A stretch of DNA of 64,000 nucleotides from Peptoniphilus genitalis (GTDB lineage Bacteria; Bacillota; Clostridia; Tissierellales; Peptoniphilaceae), in NCBI RefSeq assembly GCF_023614525.1, contig NZ_CP097885.1:1-64000 (forward strand), given 5' to 3'. Under the pieces are notes generated by a model. That model worked only from the letters and a program-made list of their open reading frames with translations, did not search any database and was not told the DNA's origin. Below, piece by piece: positions 57,302 to 64,000 of the stretch. Positions within the stretch are counted from its first letter, which is position 1, and each line of letters starts with the position of its first letter. A program made the translations under genes and the position numbers.

Positions 57302-58749
57302 TTTATATAAAAAATGTAGAACTTATAAATTTCCAATCTCATAATCATACAGAAATAGAATTTGACCGAGGTCTCAATGTTATCCTCGGTAATTCTGATG
57401 CTGGTAAAACTGCAATTCTAAGGGCAATAAAGTGGGCTCTTTTCAATGAACCAAAAGGGGATTATTTCATTAGACAAGGGGAGAGGGATGTATCTGTTAA
57501 AGTTACTTTCTCTAATGGCGTAGTAGTTGAAAGATCAAGGACTCCATCTAAAAACTCCTATTATCTTATTGATGCTGAAGGTCAAGAAATGCGTTTTGAA
57601 GGATTTGGTTTAGATGTACCAAAAGAAATAACTGATGCTATTCAAATGTACAAAGTTTCATTAGATAATTCTAATAACAAAGTCATACTAAATATTGCCG
57701 AACAACTAGATGGACCTTTCTTGTTAAATGATCAAGCATCCATGAGGGCCTCTGCTATAGGTAGACTTATTGGAGTTAACTATGTCGATGATGCTCTTAG
57801 GACTGTTGTAAGAGATAACAAAAGAATTAGCCAAGAAATAGAAAGTCTAAGAACTAGTAAAGATGAAGTTAAAGAACAATTAAAAGAATTTGACTATATC
57901 AAAGATTACAAAGAAAAATTTCAAAAACTTTCTCATGTTAGAGATAAAATAATGGAATTAGATCAAAGGTTAAATCTAGTATCAAGCTTAAAAGAACAAT
58001 ATGATCAATATAATTTTGAGTTAGAAAAAATTAATAGTCTACTTGAAAATTTTAAAAACTTAAACATTATAGACTCCATTATTCCTATAATAGAAAGTAA
58101 TCTAATTAAAAGAAACACCTACGAATCATACATTGCTAAATTAAACCGAACAAAAGCTGAGGTTTTTAGTATCTCTAATACTTTGGATAATTTAAAGAAT
58201 ATTGATTCAATATTTGAGAAGGCTAAAGATATTGAAATAAAAGAAAAAACACTAGATTTATATTCAAAACTTCTCAAAGAGTATAAAGCTAACTCTAATC
58301 TTATTAATGACACAAAAAAAGATTTAGATTCAATAAAAAATATTAGCAAGATTTCTGACATAAATAATTCTTTAGAAGAAAAGATAAATTTGTATACTAA
58401 AATATTTTCAACAAAGGAAAATCTTTTAGCAATTAATGACAAGTTAAATTATGGCAATAATTATATAAAAAACTTTAGTAATAATGATGCTATAGAAAAA
58501 ATTTCCGAAAAATTAGAAAATAAGATAAGGTCTTTATTTGTTTTATCAGATTTTCAAAGAAAATTAGCTGAACTAAATAATGATTATAAAATAGGAGCTA
58601 ATGATCTTGCTGAAATTAAAAGTAATTTAAACTCTTATACTGAGTCATACGAGAAAACTATTCTAGAAATTGGCGTTTGTCCCTTCTGTTATAGCGAAAT
58701 AAATAATGACTCCATTGAACATATAAAATACCATTTGAGGAATGATTAA
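57298..58749 (+). CDS. Rad50/SbcC-like ATPase, N-terminal half ending at a CxxC hook
   Basis: Residues 1-170 are a Rad50-type N lobe: NFQSHNHTEIEFDRGLN, then Walker A GNSDAGKT (about 31-38) and IKWALFNEPKGDYFIRQG. Residues about 175-455 are heptad-rich coiled coil. Near the end Cys461 and Cys464 (CPFC) form a zinc-hook-like motif, and the protein stops 19 residues later. There is no signature motif, Walker B or H-loop, so it cannot be a complete ATPase; these lie in the gene at 58988. The Walker A surroundings resemble ATPases seen in some Firmicutes phages (from memory, unverified). Confidence 0.8.
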   Translation: MIYIKNVELINFQSHNHTEIEFDRGLNVILGNSDAGKTAILRAIKWALFNEPKGDYFIRQGERDVSVKVTFSNGVVVERSRTPSKNSYYLIDAEGQEMRFEGFGLDVPKEITDAIQMYKVSLDNSNNKVILNIAEQLDGPFLLNDQASMRASAIGRLIGVNYVDDALRTVVRDNKRISQEIESLRTSKDEVKEQLKEFDYIKDYKEKFQKLSHVRDKIMELDQRLNLVSSLKEQYDQYNFELEKINSLLENFKNLNIIDSIIPIIESNLIKRNTYESYIAKLNRTKAEVFSISNTLDNLKNIDSIFEKAKDIEIKEKTLDLYSKLLKEYKANSNLINDTKKDLDSIKNISKISDINNSLEEKINLYTKIFSTKENLLAINDKLNYGNNYIKNFSNNDAIEKISEKLENKIRSLFVLSDFQRKLAELNNDYKIGANDLAEIKSNLNSYTESYEKTILEIGVCPFCYSEINNDSIEHIKYHLRND

Positions 58750-58983
58750 ATGAACTACGAAGAAAATTTGAAAAATTTAAAAGAACAATTAGACAGATTA
58801 AAAAATATGAAGTATAAATCTGAGGCTAGACTTGAACAACTTAATGCTCAAAAGAAAGATATTTTAAATGAAATTGAAAAACTAGGTATTAAACCCGAAG
58901 ATCTTGAAAATGAAATATCAAATTTAAAGAGCGAAATTGATAGGCTTTTCGCTGAAGCCAATGACTTAATGCCAAGGTTGTGA
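58750..58983 (+). CDS. Small coiled-coil protein in the split-Rad50 operon
   Basis: 77 residues, almost entirely heptad-like (NLKNLKEQLDRLKNMK, then EARLEQLNAQKKDILNEIEK, then LENEISNLKSEIDRLFAEA), with one break at GIKPED. Its ATG follows the previous stop codon without a gap. It has no catalytic motif and I do not recognise the family. Its place between the two ATPase halves suggests a third structural subunit, perhaps bracing the coiled-coil arm. It is not joined to the next gene by frameshift: both frames have stops at the junction. Confidence 0.7.
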   Translation: MNYEENLKNLKEQLDRLKNMKYKSEARLEQLNAQKKDILNEIEKLGIKPEDLENEISNLKSEIDRLFAEANDLMPRL

Positions 58984-58987
58984 TTGA

Positions 58988-59638
58988 TTGGACCTTAGAG
59001 AATTAGATCAAAACCTAAGTAAATTAAATAATAAGATTTTAAGCGATGAAGGTAAAATTGAAATTTTAAATGATCAATTGGAAAAAATAGATAAAAAGCT
59101 CTCTGATAAAGAAAAATACAGCGAAGTCCTTACTCAAGTCTCACTTCTTTTTCAAAAGACTTCTGAATTTGCTAGGGAACAATCAAAAAGACAAATTGAG
59201 GATACTGTAACTAAGTGCCTTCAGTTCATTTTTGAAACAGATATAGAATTTTTAATAGAATTATCGGAAGCAAGATCTGTCCCTATTGCAGACTTTTTTG
59301 TTCAATCTAACTATTCTGAAGGTTATAGTATAAAGACAAAACCAGAAATAGCTAGAGGTGGGGGAGTTGTTGATATAATTTCCCTTGCTCTTAGAATTGC
59401 TTTTTTACAACAGAACCAACCTATGTTATCTGGTCCCTTGATACTAGATGAGCCAGGAAAACATGTTAGTAACGATTATATTTTTAATCTTGGTGAGTTT
59501 TTAAAACAATCATCAAATATTTTCAACAGACAAATTATAATGGTAACACACAATCCTCATTTGTCACAAATTTCGGACAAGGCTTTTCAAGTTAAAAACA
59601 AGAAGGGAATTAGTGAAGTAAGCGTTTATGAAGAGTAA
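58988..59638 (+). CDS. Rad50/SbcC-like ATPase, C-terminal half
   Basis: Residues 1-65 are coiled coil (LDQNLSKLNNKILSDEGKIE), then a C lobe with signature-like RGGGVVDIISLALRIAF (about 122-138), Walker B LILDEPG (Asp154, Glu155), D-loop KHVSND and H-loop MVTHNPHL (about 186-193). It lacks a Walker A, which is in the 57298-58749 product, so the two must assemble into one ATPase head. The start is TTG, 4 bases after the previous stop, without a clear RBS, so translation is probably coupled. Last gene of the module; no terminator found before the next promoter. Confidence 0.8.
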   Translation: MDLRELDQNLSKLNNKILSDEGKIEILNDQLEKIDKKLSDKEKYSEVLTQVSLLFQKTSEFAREQSKRQIEDTVTKCLQFIFETDIEFLIELSEARSVPIADFFVQSNYSEGYSIKTKPEIARGGGVVDIISLALRIAFLQQNQPMLSGPLILDEPGKHVSNDYIFNLGEFLKQSSNIFNRQIIMVTHNPHLSQISDKAFQVKNKKGISEVSVYEE

Positions 59639-59645
59639 TATTTTC

Positions 59646-59674
59646 TTGACTTTAGTATGTAAAATTGTTAGTAT
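59646..59674 (+). promoter_or_regulatory. Promoter of yerC
   Basis: TTGACT (59646-59651), 17-base spacer, TAGTAT (59669-59674) with extended TGt. About 60 bases of leader follow. Confidence 0.72.
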
Positions 59675-59740
59675 ATTAATGAGCATATAGAGCGTTTATG
59701 TATCATATTAATATTAAACTTTAAATCAGGAGGATATATA

Positions 59741-60058
59741 ATGATTTACGACTCAAAATTAAAGAATAAAGATGTCGATGGTCTATTCGAAGCTATTCTT
59801 TTACTTGAAAATTTAGAAGAATGTTATAGATTTTTTGAAGATATTTGTACTGTTAAGGAGTTGCAAGCTATTGCACAAAGACTTCAAGTTGTTAAGCTAC
59901 TAGTTAAAAACAAAACTTACCATGAAATTGAAAGTGAAACTGGAGCTTCAACAGCTACTATTTCTAGAATAAATAGATCTTTAAACTATGGTTCCGATGG
60001 ATATAAATTAGTTTTACAAAGATTAAACTTTATAGATGAAGACGAAGAAAAAGAATAA
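59741..60058 (+). CDS. yerC: TrpR-like DNA-binding protein YerC/YecD
   Basis: 105-residue helix-turn-helix protein of the TrpR/YerC superfamily: EECYRFFEDICTVKELQAIAQR, then the HTH QVVKLLVKNKTYHEIESETGASTATISRINRSL. Family targets are poorly known. AGGAGG RBS; monocistronic. Two ATATTAAT sequences, at the -10 (59673-59680) and in the leader (59705-59712), could be an autoregulatory site. Confidence 0.9.
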   Translation: MIYDSKLKNKDVDGLFEAILLLENLEECYRFFEDICTVKELQAIAQRLQVVKLLVKNKTYHEIESETGASTATISRINRSLNYGSDGYKLVLQRLNFIDEDEEKE

Positions 60059-60078
60059 GGAATTCCTTATTCTTTTTT
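60049..60078. terminator. Bidirectional terminator between yerC and rqcH
   Basis: Perfect 10-bp stem AAGAATAAGG / CCTTATTCTT with AATT loop, A-rich on the left and T run on the right. It includes the yerC stop codon and meets the rqcH end. Confidence 0.85.
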
Positions 60079-61798
60079 ATATGCTTACATTTATAGTTTT
60101 ATAATTTGTATAAGATACTAGTCCAGGTTTTTTCGCTGGATGTCTTTTTACATTCATCTTAAAGGTATAGTCAACAGGAATATTTTGTGACTTTGATAAA
60201 GAACTATACTTTGCTGCAAGTTTTGCCGCAGTCATCATTGCGCTATTTGAAAAATCCCTATTATCATTTTTTAGGATTACATGAGAACCTGGTGCATCCT
60301 TTACATGGAACCATAGGTCATTTTTTTTAGCTTTTTTTAAGGTTAGGTAATCATTTTGCCTATTGTTCCTACCAATATAAATTTCAAATCCATCTTCTGT
60401 TTTTAATTTAATATAATTTTCTTGTGAGTCTTTTCTTTTCTTTTTATTATTTTTATTACGTTTCTTTAAATAACCTTCTTTTTCAAGCTCTTCATACAAA
60501 TCATCAATTTCATCAGGAGTCTCAGCAAAATCTATATTTAATAAGATTGATTCCAAATATTCAACTTCTGATTTTCCTATACTAATTTGTTCTTCTAAAT
60601 ATACGGCTGCATTTTTTAGTTTAGAATATTTTTTGTAATACTTTGAAGCATTTCCAGGTCCATCTAATTTCGAATCAAGTGGAATTTCTATTTCTTCCAT
60701 TTCATTATAAAAGTTCTCAACTGTAACATTTTCGGCGCCTTTTTCTATTCTATGAAAGTTTGAAGAAATTAAATCGGCGTAAACTTTATATTTCTCTCTA
60801 TTTAGAGCTAGTTTGAGTTCATTTGATTGGTTTGATATCTTCCTATTAATTTTATCAATATGCTTCTTAACAGCCCTTCTGAGCTCTTTACTCTTAGATC
60901 CCAATGAATCACGTATAAATTTTGAATTATAAAACTCTTCAAGTAGGGAAGAGATGCTATCAGCTTTTACCTTTTCTTTCTCACTTAATTCTTTCAAATC
61001 AATAGAATAAAAGTCTTTGAAAATTTCTTCTCTGTAAATTTTTATTGGGACAAATTTATTTTCTTTTATATCTAAGAAGATATCTAAAAACACTTTGTTT
61101 AAAATCTTAATTTCATCATCATTAAGTGAAAGAATATTCTTTTTGAAATCAATATTAGTCCTAAATTCAATCTCTTCACACATCTGAGGACTAATACCTG
61201 TAAAGGTCTTTAAGAAAAAAGATTTTAAATTAAGATTTTCCTCAGAATGCTTTATTAGGTTTACAATAGATTCAGTTTCACAAGGATCTAGACCCTGAGA
61301 AATATCCTCCTCATTATAAATAATCCCTGGAAGAATTTCTCTAACGCTTGATAGATTGAAATTAACTCTTTTAAGAGAATCAATAATTTTTTTTCTTTCA
61401 TTATCGATTAATATGACATTTGAGTGCTTACCCATAAGTTCAATAATTAGGGACTTCTCGCTAAACAAACCAAGTTCATCTCGAGACTTAACATGTATTT
61501 CCACAATCCTATCCATTTTATATTGGTTTACATTTAAAATATGATTGTTCTCAAGATGTTTTCTTAGTAGCATGCAAAAAGCTGGTGGATTCTGTGGACT
61601 ATCAAAAATCTCATTGCTAAAATACATCCTTGGGCTTCCAGAAATGGAAATAAAGAGTCTTTCTCTTTTACCATTAGCTCTTATATTTATTAAAAGATTA
61701 TTGCTGTCATCTTGGTAAATTTTATCTATTCTACCACCATTTACACGATTATTTATTTCATATACTAAATTTTTTACTACTGTACCGTCTAAAGACAT
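60077..61798 (-). CDS. rqcH: Rqc2 homolog RqcH (NFACT family)
   Basis: Ribosome-associated quality-control factor that adds C-terminal alanine tails to stalled peptides; formerly annotated FbpA. NFACT-N (MSLDGTVVKNLVYEINNR, GRIDKIYQ), a middle HhH-like region, two coiled-coil arms (about 280-430) and C-terminal NFACT-R with DYLTLKKAKKNDLWFHVKDAPGSHVIL. 573 residues is full length. A TTAACA-17-TATATT promoter candidate lies upstream on the minus strand (61856-61828). Confidence 0.93.
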   Translation of the reverse strand: MSLDGTVVKNLVYEINNRVNGGRIDKIYQDDSNNLLINIRANGKRERLFISISGSPRMYFSNEIFDSPQNPPAFCMLLRKHLENNHILNVNQYKMDRIVEIHVKSRDELGLFSEKSLIIELMGKHSNVILIDNERKKIIDSLKRVNFNLSSVREILPGIIYNEEDISQGLDPCETESIVNLIKHSEENLNLKSFFLKTFTGISPQMCEEIEFRTNIDFKKNILSLNDDEIKILNKVFLDIFLDIKENKFVPIKIYREEIFKDFYSIDLKELSEKEKVKADSISSLLEEFYNSKFIRDSLGSKSKELRRAVKKHIDKINRKISNQSNELKLALNREKYKVYADLISSNFHRIEKGAENVTVENFYNEMEEIEIPLDSKLDGPGNASKYYKKYSKLKNAAVYLEEQISIGKSEVEYLESILLNIDFAETPDEIDDLYEELEKEGYLKKRNKNNKKKRKDSQENYIKLKTEDGFEIYIGRNNRQNDYLTLKKAKKNDLWFHVKDAPGSHVILKNDNRDFSNSAMMTAAKLAAKYSSLSKSQNIPVDYTFKMNVKRHPAKKPGLVSYTNYKTINVSI

Positions 61799-61859
61799 TT
61801 TATCACCTGGAAATTATTATAACATATAATATAAAGTCAATTTTACAAAATGTTAAAAC

Positions 61860-62558
61860 AATAGTTTAGAACGTGTGTACACATCTTTTGCTTTCTGTCT
61901 TCCTTTAGGCAACTCTAAATATATAATAAACTTCGATATTCTTACAATGACTTATTAGGGCTAAGGATTTAGGTATAAGAGTAGCCGACATTGATATACT
62001 ATGAATATTCTTATACCTCTTAGACAAACTCTATCTTTATCTTACGCCAATCCTATCTATTGTCTGCCATTATAAACATTAATAGAAAGGCTACTTATAG
62101 TCTTCCCACAGCCAACATCACCTTGAATTAATCCTTGAACTTTTTCTCCCTCTTTCATTTTAAACAAAATATTTGTTACAATATTTTATTGATCACAGGT
62201 TAAATAAAATGGAATAACTTTTAATATTTCTTATATATTAATATTTTTTAATAATATATTTGGTTTTAAAATAGATTCTTCCTTTTCATTTACTGGCCAT
62301 AAATATAAGAAGCGCTTATCAAAAAGAAGTCTATTATACACTTCTTATAAAACTCCTTTAGAAAAAGGATTGTGAATTTTAGAAAGACATTCTGTTAAAG
62401 TCATAATTTTAAATTTTTTAAGTAAAAGTTAATCTCATTATTTAAAATTTTCTGATGGCAATATTCTCATCAAAACCTTTAGATACTGATGATTTTATAT
62501 TATAAACTTTGGTAAAATCATAATATTCTTTAGGAAGAAATTCTAATATATCATACAT
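61860..62558 (-). pseudogene. Degraded recG (ATP-dependent DNA helicase) pseudogene
   Basis: On the minus strand, several frames hold RecG fragments in the right order: ILEFLPKEYYDFTKVYNI (wedge domain, from an ATG at 62558), MTLTECLSKIHNPFSKGVL and YNRLLFDKRFLYLWPV (pre-helicase helices), IPFYLTCDQ, Walker A VQGLIQGDVGCGKT (about 62140-62100), then ISMSATLIPKSLAL (motif III, about 61990-61945) and ELPKGRQKAKDVY. Stops and frameshifts separate them, and the roughly 300 bases normally between Walker A and motif III are nearly all missing; the C-terminal half is gone. A non-functional duplicate or relic; an intact recG is expected elsewhere. Confidence 0.8.
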
Positions 62559-62648
62559 AGATAACTAACTTTATTAAAGGAAAGGATACATATATTAAAA
62601 ACTTTTAAAATTAATTATTTTAAATTCTAAAAAAAAGAGTATACAAAT

Positions 62649-62677
62649 TTGACAAATATAAATATAAGTGATATCGT
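62649..62677 (+). promoter_or_regulatory. Promoter candidate upstream of the lanthipeptide-like fragments
   Basis: TTGACA (62649-62654), 17-base spacer, TATCGT (62672-62677). GTGATAT occurs at 62668-62674 and again at 62691-62697 as a direct repeat, reminiscent of regulator boxes at lantibiotic promoters. Confidence 0.5.
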
Positions 62678-62701
62678 TTTCTTTAAAAGGGTGATATTGT
62701 T

Positions 62702-62773
62702 ATGGATTATGATATTTGGGATTCTGTTATGATTAGAACGCTAGCTATTCCTTTTTGTTATTTAGAAGAATAA
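62702..62773 (+). pseudogene. 23-codon ORF resembling the N terminus of a LanB dehydratase
   Basis: AAAGGGTGATATTGTT precedes an ATG encoding MDYDIWDSVMIRTLAIPFCY followed by LEE and a stop. The MIRTxxIPFxYLE pattern resembles the start of lantibiotic dehydratase N-terminal domains (xRTPxLPxxxL). It may be a LanB remnant, a leader ORF or chance. The RBS is good. Low certainty. Confidence 0.3.
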
Positions 62774-62774
62774 A

Positions 62775-62997
62775 ATGTCAAAATTTAAAGACTTTGATCT
62801 AGATTTAAATATAGTAAAAAAAAGAGACAAATAAATGTGGAAATGTCCTTCTCTAAAAAATCCAAATTGTTCAGAAGGCTGTCCTCAACCTCAGATTCAA
62901 CCTTATGCCAACTATATCTCCAACTGATATGGGTATGTGTGATAATTTAAAAGCAAATAACAATGAAACTGGAAATATCGAACCATTAAGATGTTAA
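62775..62997 (+). pseudogene. Disrupted class I lanthipeptide precursor-like gene
   Basis: An ATG at 62775 encodes MSKFKDFDLDLNIVKKRDK, closely similar in form to the subtilin and nisin leaders (MSKFDDFDLDVVKVSK and the FNLDLV box recognised by LanB). A TAA at 62832-62834 ends it where the core peptide should start. The same frame resumes at once with MWKCPSLKNPNCSEGCPQPQ and ends at 62927. After a shift near 62908 another frame continues with MPTISPTDMGMCDN and ends in LRC at 62997. The Cys, Ser and Thr content suits a core, but no intact precursor exists. Function and completeness of the locus are unproven. Confidence 0.45.
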
Positions 62998-63094
62998 ACG
63001 ATATAATAATAAAGTATGTAAAATAAAGTATAAACAAGTGATTTCTTAATTATTTATTGATGTTAGCATTTATGATAGAAAAGAGGGATTTGTA

Positions 63095-63925
63095 ATGATA
63101 ATTAAAACAATTTTTGTGAGTGGAATTTCCAGTGCTATTTTTTATTTTTTTAATTTAATATATCAATTAATATTTTCAAAAATATTTTCAAATTTTACTA
63201 TTAAAGATACTAATTATTTACTGTTTTTTAGTTTTATAAAAGCTTTATCTTCTATATTGTTGCTTTTATTACTTTTTAAAATCAAAAATATTAGTTTTTT
63301 AAAGAATAAAAACAATGACCACTTACTTAGCAATATTAATAATATGTGTAAATACGGAAGTATAATCTTTTTTATTTTTTTTATAATTTTCCTTGTAATT
63401 ATAAAATGCAATATGGATTTTTTTGATAGTATGATTTACTCGAATGACGGTATAAATATTAATAATTTTGACAAATATACCATGAAAATTTTAATCATTG
63501 TTCTTTTAAATGTTATTCTTGAAGAATTTTATTTTAGATTTACTTTAGTGAAAGTATTAGAAGAAAAATACAGTGAGAAAGTTATCGCATTAATTAGTGC
63601 ATTTTCTTTTGGATTTATTCATTCTGTAGATATTCTTTCAATAATAAGTGCTACAATAATTGGATATTTTTTAGCTGTAACCTTTTTAAAAACAAAAAGA
63701 TTAGTCTATTCAATTTTTCTTCACTATATAATTAATGTGGACTCAATTATAGTTTTGCCAATAATAAAATTATTTGATCCACAAGAAAAATTGGGCGAAA
63801 ATTGGATTTTTTTATCTTTTTTAATTATGTTTACAATTTTTTTTATAATATACATATTGACAAAAATATTAGGTAAAATGTGGGATAACAAAAGATTGCT
63901 ATTTATAAATTCAAACAAATGTTAG
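63095..63925 (+). CDS. CPBP-family intramembrane metalloprotease (CAAX protease-like)
   Basis: 276-residue membrane protein with about eight hydrophobic segments. The CPBP motifs are intact: EExxxR (Glu143, Glu144, Arg148 in EEFYFR), FxxxH (Phe172, His176 in FGFIH) and HxxxN (His210, Asn214 in HYIIN). Such proteases often accompany bacteriocin or lantibiotic genes as processing or self-immunity factors, and the preceding lanthipeptide-like remnants fit this. AAAGAGGG RBS. Base composition is even lower in G+C than the core genes, consistent with an accessory region. Confidence 0.85.
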   Translation: MIIKTIFVSGISSAIFYFFNLIYQLIFSKIFSNFTIKDTNYLLFFSFIKALSSILLLLLLFKIKNISFLKNKNNDHLLSNINNMCKYGSIIFFIFFIIFLVIIKCNMDFFDSMIYSNDGININNFDKYTMKILIIVLLNVILEEFYFRFTLVKVLEEKYSEKVIALISAFSFGFIHSVDILSIISATIIGYFLAVTFLKTKRLVYSIFLHYIINVDSIIVLPIIKLFDPQEKLGENWIFLSFLIMFTIFFIIYILTKILGKMWDNKRLLFINSNKC

Positions 63926-63934
63926 GGATTAAAA

Positions 63935-64000
63935 ATGAAGAAAAAAAAGTACGATAAAAATATATTTAAAAATTTAATTTGGATTATTCATAATATGATG
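63935..64000 (+). CDS. Partial gene at window end, basic N terminus followed by a hydrophobic stretch
   Basis: ATG at 63935, 9 bases after the CPBP stop, encodes MKKKKYDKNIFKNLIWIIHN followed by MM and runs off the window. The basic head and beginning helix would fit a membrane exporter such as an ABC transporter of the accessory cluster, but 22 residues are too few to identify it. Weak RBS (TTAGGGAT). Confidence 0.4.
   Translation, partial: MKKKKYDKNIFKNLIWIIHNMM

Larger units (their letters stand above)
62559..63094 (+). other. Low-coding region with short lanthipeptide-like fragments
   Basis: Between the recG relic and the CPBP gene there is no ORF above 60 codons on the plus strand. It contains the promoter-like site at 62649-62677, the 23-codon ORF at 62702 and the leader-like ORF at 62775. 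The last 97 bases (62998-63094) hold the CPBP RBS and nothing else I can support. Confidence 0.6.

Noticed and set aside
58970-58995. Possible programmed frameshift joining the 77-residue protein to the Rad50 C-lobe
   Set aside because: The upstream frame stops at 58981 and the downstream frame has a TGA at 58985-58987, so no single shift before the stop can connect them.
62775-62997. Restoring an intact lantibiotic core by one-base slippage in the A run at 62816-62823
   Set aside because: Deleting one A leads to a stop after about 10 codons. Adding one A opens a frame of Ser/Leu-rich residues with no convincing core pattern. A single indel does not give a clean precursor.
61799-63094. tRNA or small RNA genes in the long non-coding interval
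   Set aside because: No cloverleaf or rho-independent hairpin was found; the interval is explained by the recG relic and peptide remnants.
1-64000. CRISPR arrays, insertion sequences, attachment sites or a replication origin
   Set aside because: No regularly spaced repeats, transposase or integrase motifs, or DnaA-box clusters were seen on reading.

Overview
The window reads as a chromosomal segment of a low-GC anaerobic Gram-positive bacterium, most likely a Peptoniphilaceae-type coccus (Anaerococcus, Peptoniphilus, Finegoldia group). The basis is very AT-rich codon use, many TTG/GTG starts, PolC-type polymerase, rubrerythrin, a T-box leader with the clostridial GGTGGTAACACG form, RqcH, and surface proteins carrying copper-amine-oxidase-like stalk repeats. 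The genus is an inference; no 16S gene is present. I see no rRNA, tRNA, CRISPR array, insertion sequence or intact prophage.

Layout. 1-2.3 kb: secreted surface protein. 2.4-4.05 kb: metY behind a T-box riboswitch (minus strand). 4.08-8.6 kb: a LanFEG-like peptide-resistance ABC transporter (minus) divergent from an OmpR-type response regulator and histidine kinase (plus). 8.7-16.9 kb: yebC, deoC, lgt, queH, capA, a TrmN6-like methylase, rsmI, then a nurA-herA pair. 17-17.9 kb: GIY-YIG protein and recX (minus). 18-25.4 kb: FHA protein, FtsW/RodA, PBP, ispD, ispF, transaldolase-like aldolase, glpX, rho. 25.5-28.3 kb: rpmE, prmC, prfA, rubrerythrin. 28.5-39.2 kb: rpsB, tsf, pyrH, frr, uppS, cdsA, rseP, ispG, polC. 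39.3-56.3 kb: rimP, nusA, rnpM, infB, rbfA, nrnA, truB, ribF, rpsO, pnp, dut, ftsK, rimO, pgsA, cinA, recA. 56.3-59.6 kb: an Mre11-like nuclease followed by a Rad50/SbcC-like ATPase split over separate genes. 59.7-61.8 kb: yerC and, convergent, rqcH. 61.86-63 kb: decayed DNA with a recG pseudogene and remnants resembling a class I lanthipeptide locus. 63.1-64 kb: a CPBP membrane protease and the start of one more gene.

Most genes are core housekeeping genes in the conserved Firmicutes order, tightly packed with ATGA or TAATG overlaps, so long polycistronic transcripts with internal promoters and attenuators are expected. Ribosome biogenesis, isoprenoid (ispD, ispF, ispG, uppS), phospholipid (cdsA, pgsA) and envelope functions are interleaved.

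The most interesting content is DNA-end processing. A HerA-NurA pair, best known from archaea, and a separate Mre11 plus split-Rad50 module directly behind recA lie in one window, so the genome carries both halves of the archaeal-style end-resection toolkit. The Rad50-like protein is encoded as an N-lobe ending at a CxxC hook, a 77-residue coiled-coil protein, and a C-lobe with signature and Walker B. The second item is the lanthipeptide-like debris near 62.7 kb: a subtilin-like leader stopped by an in-frame codon, next to a CPBP protease, with a LanFEG-type immunity transporter and regulator about 55 kb away.
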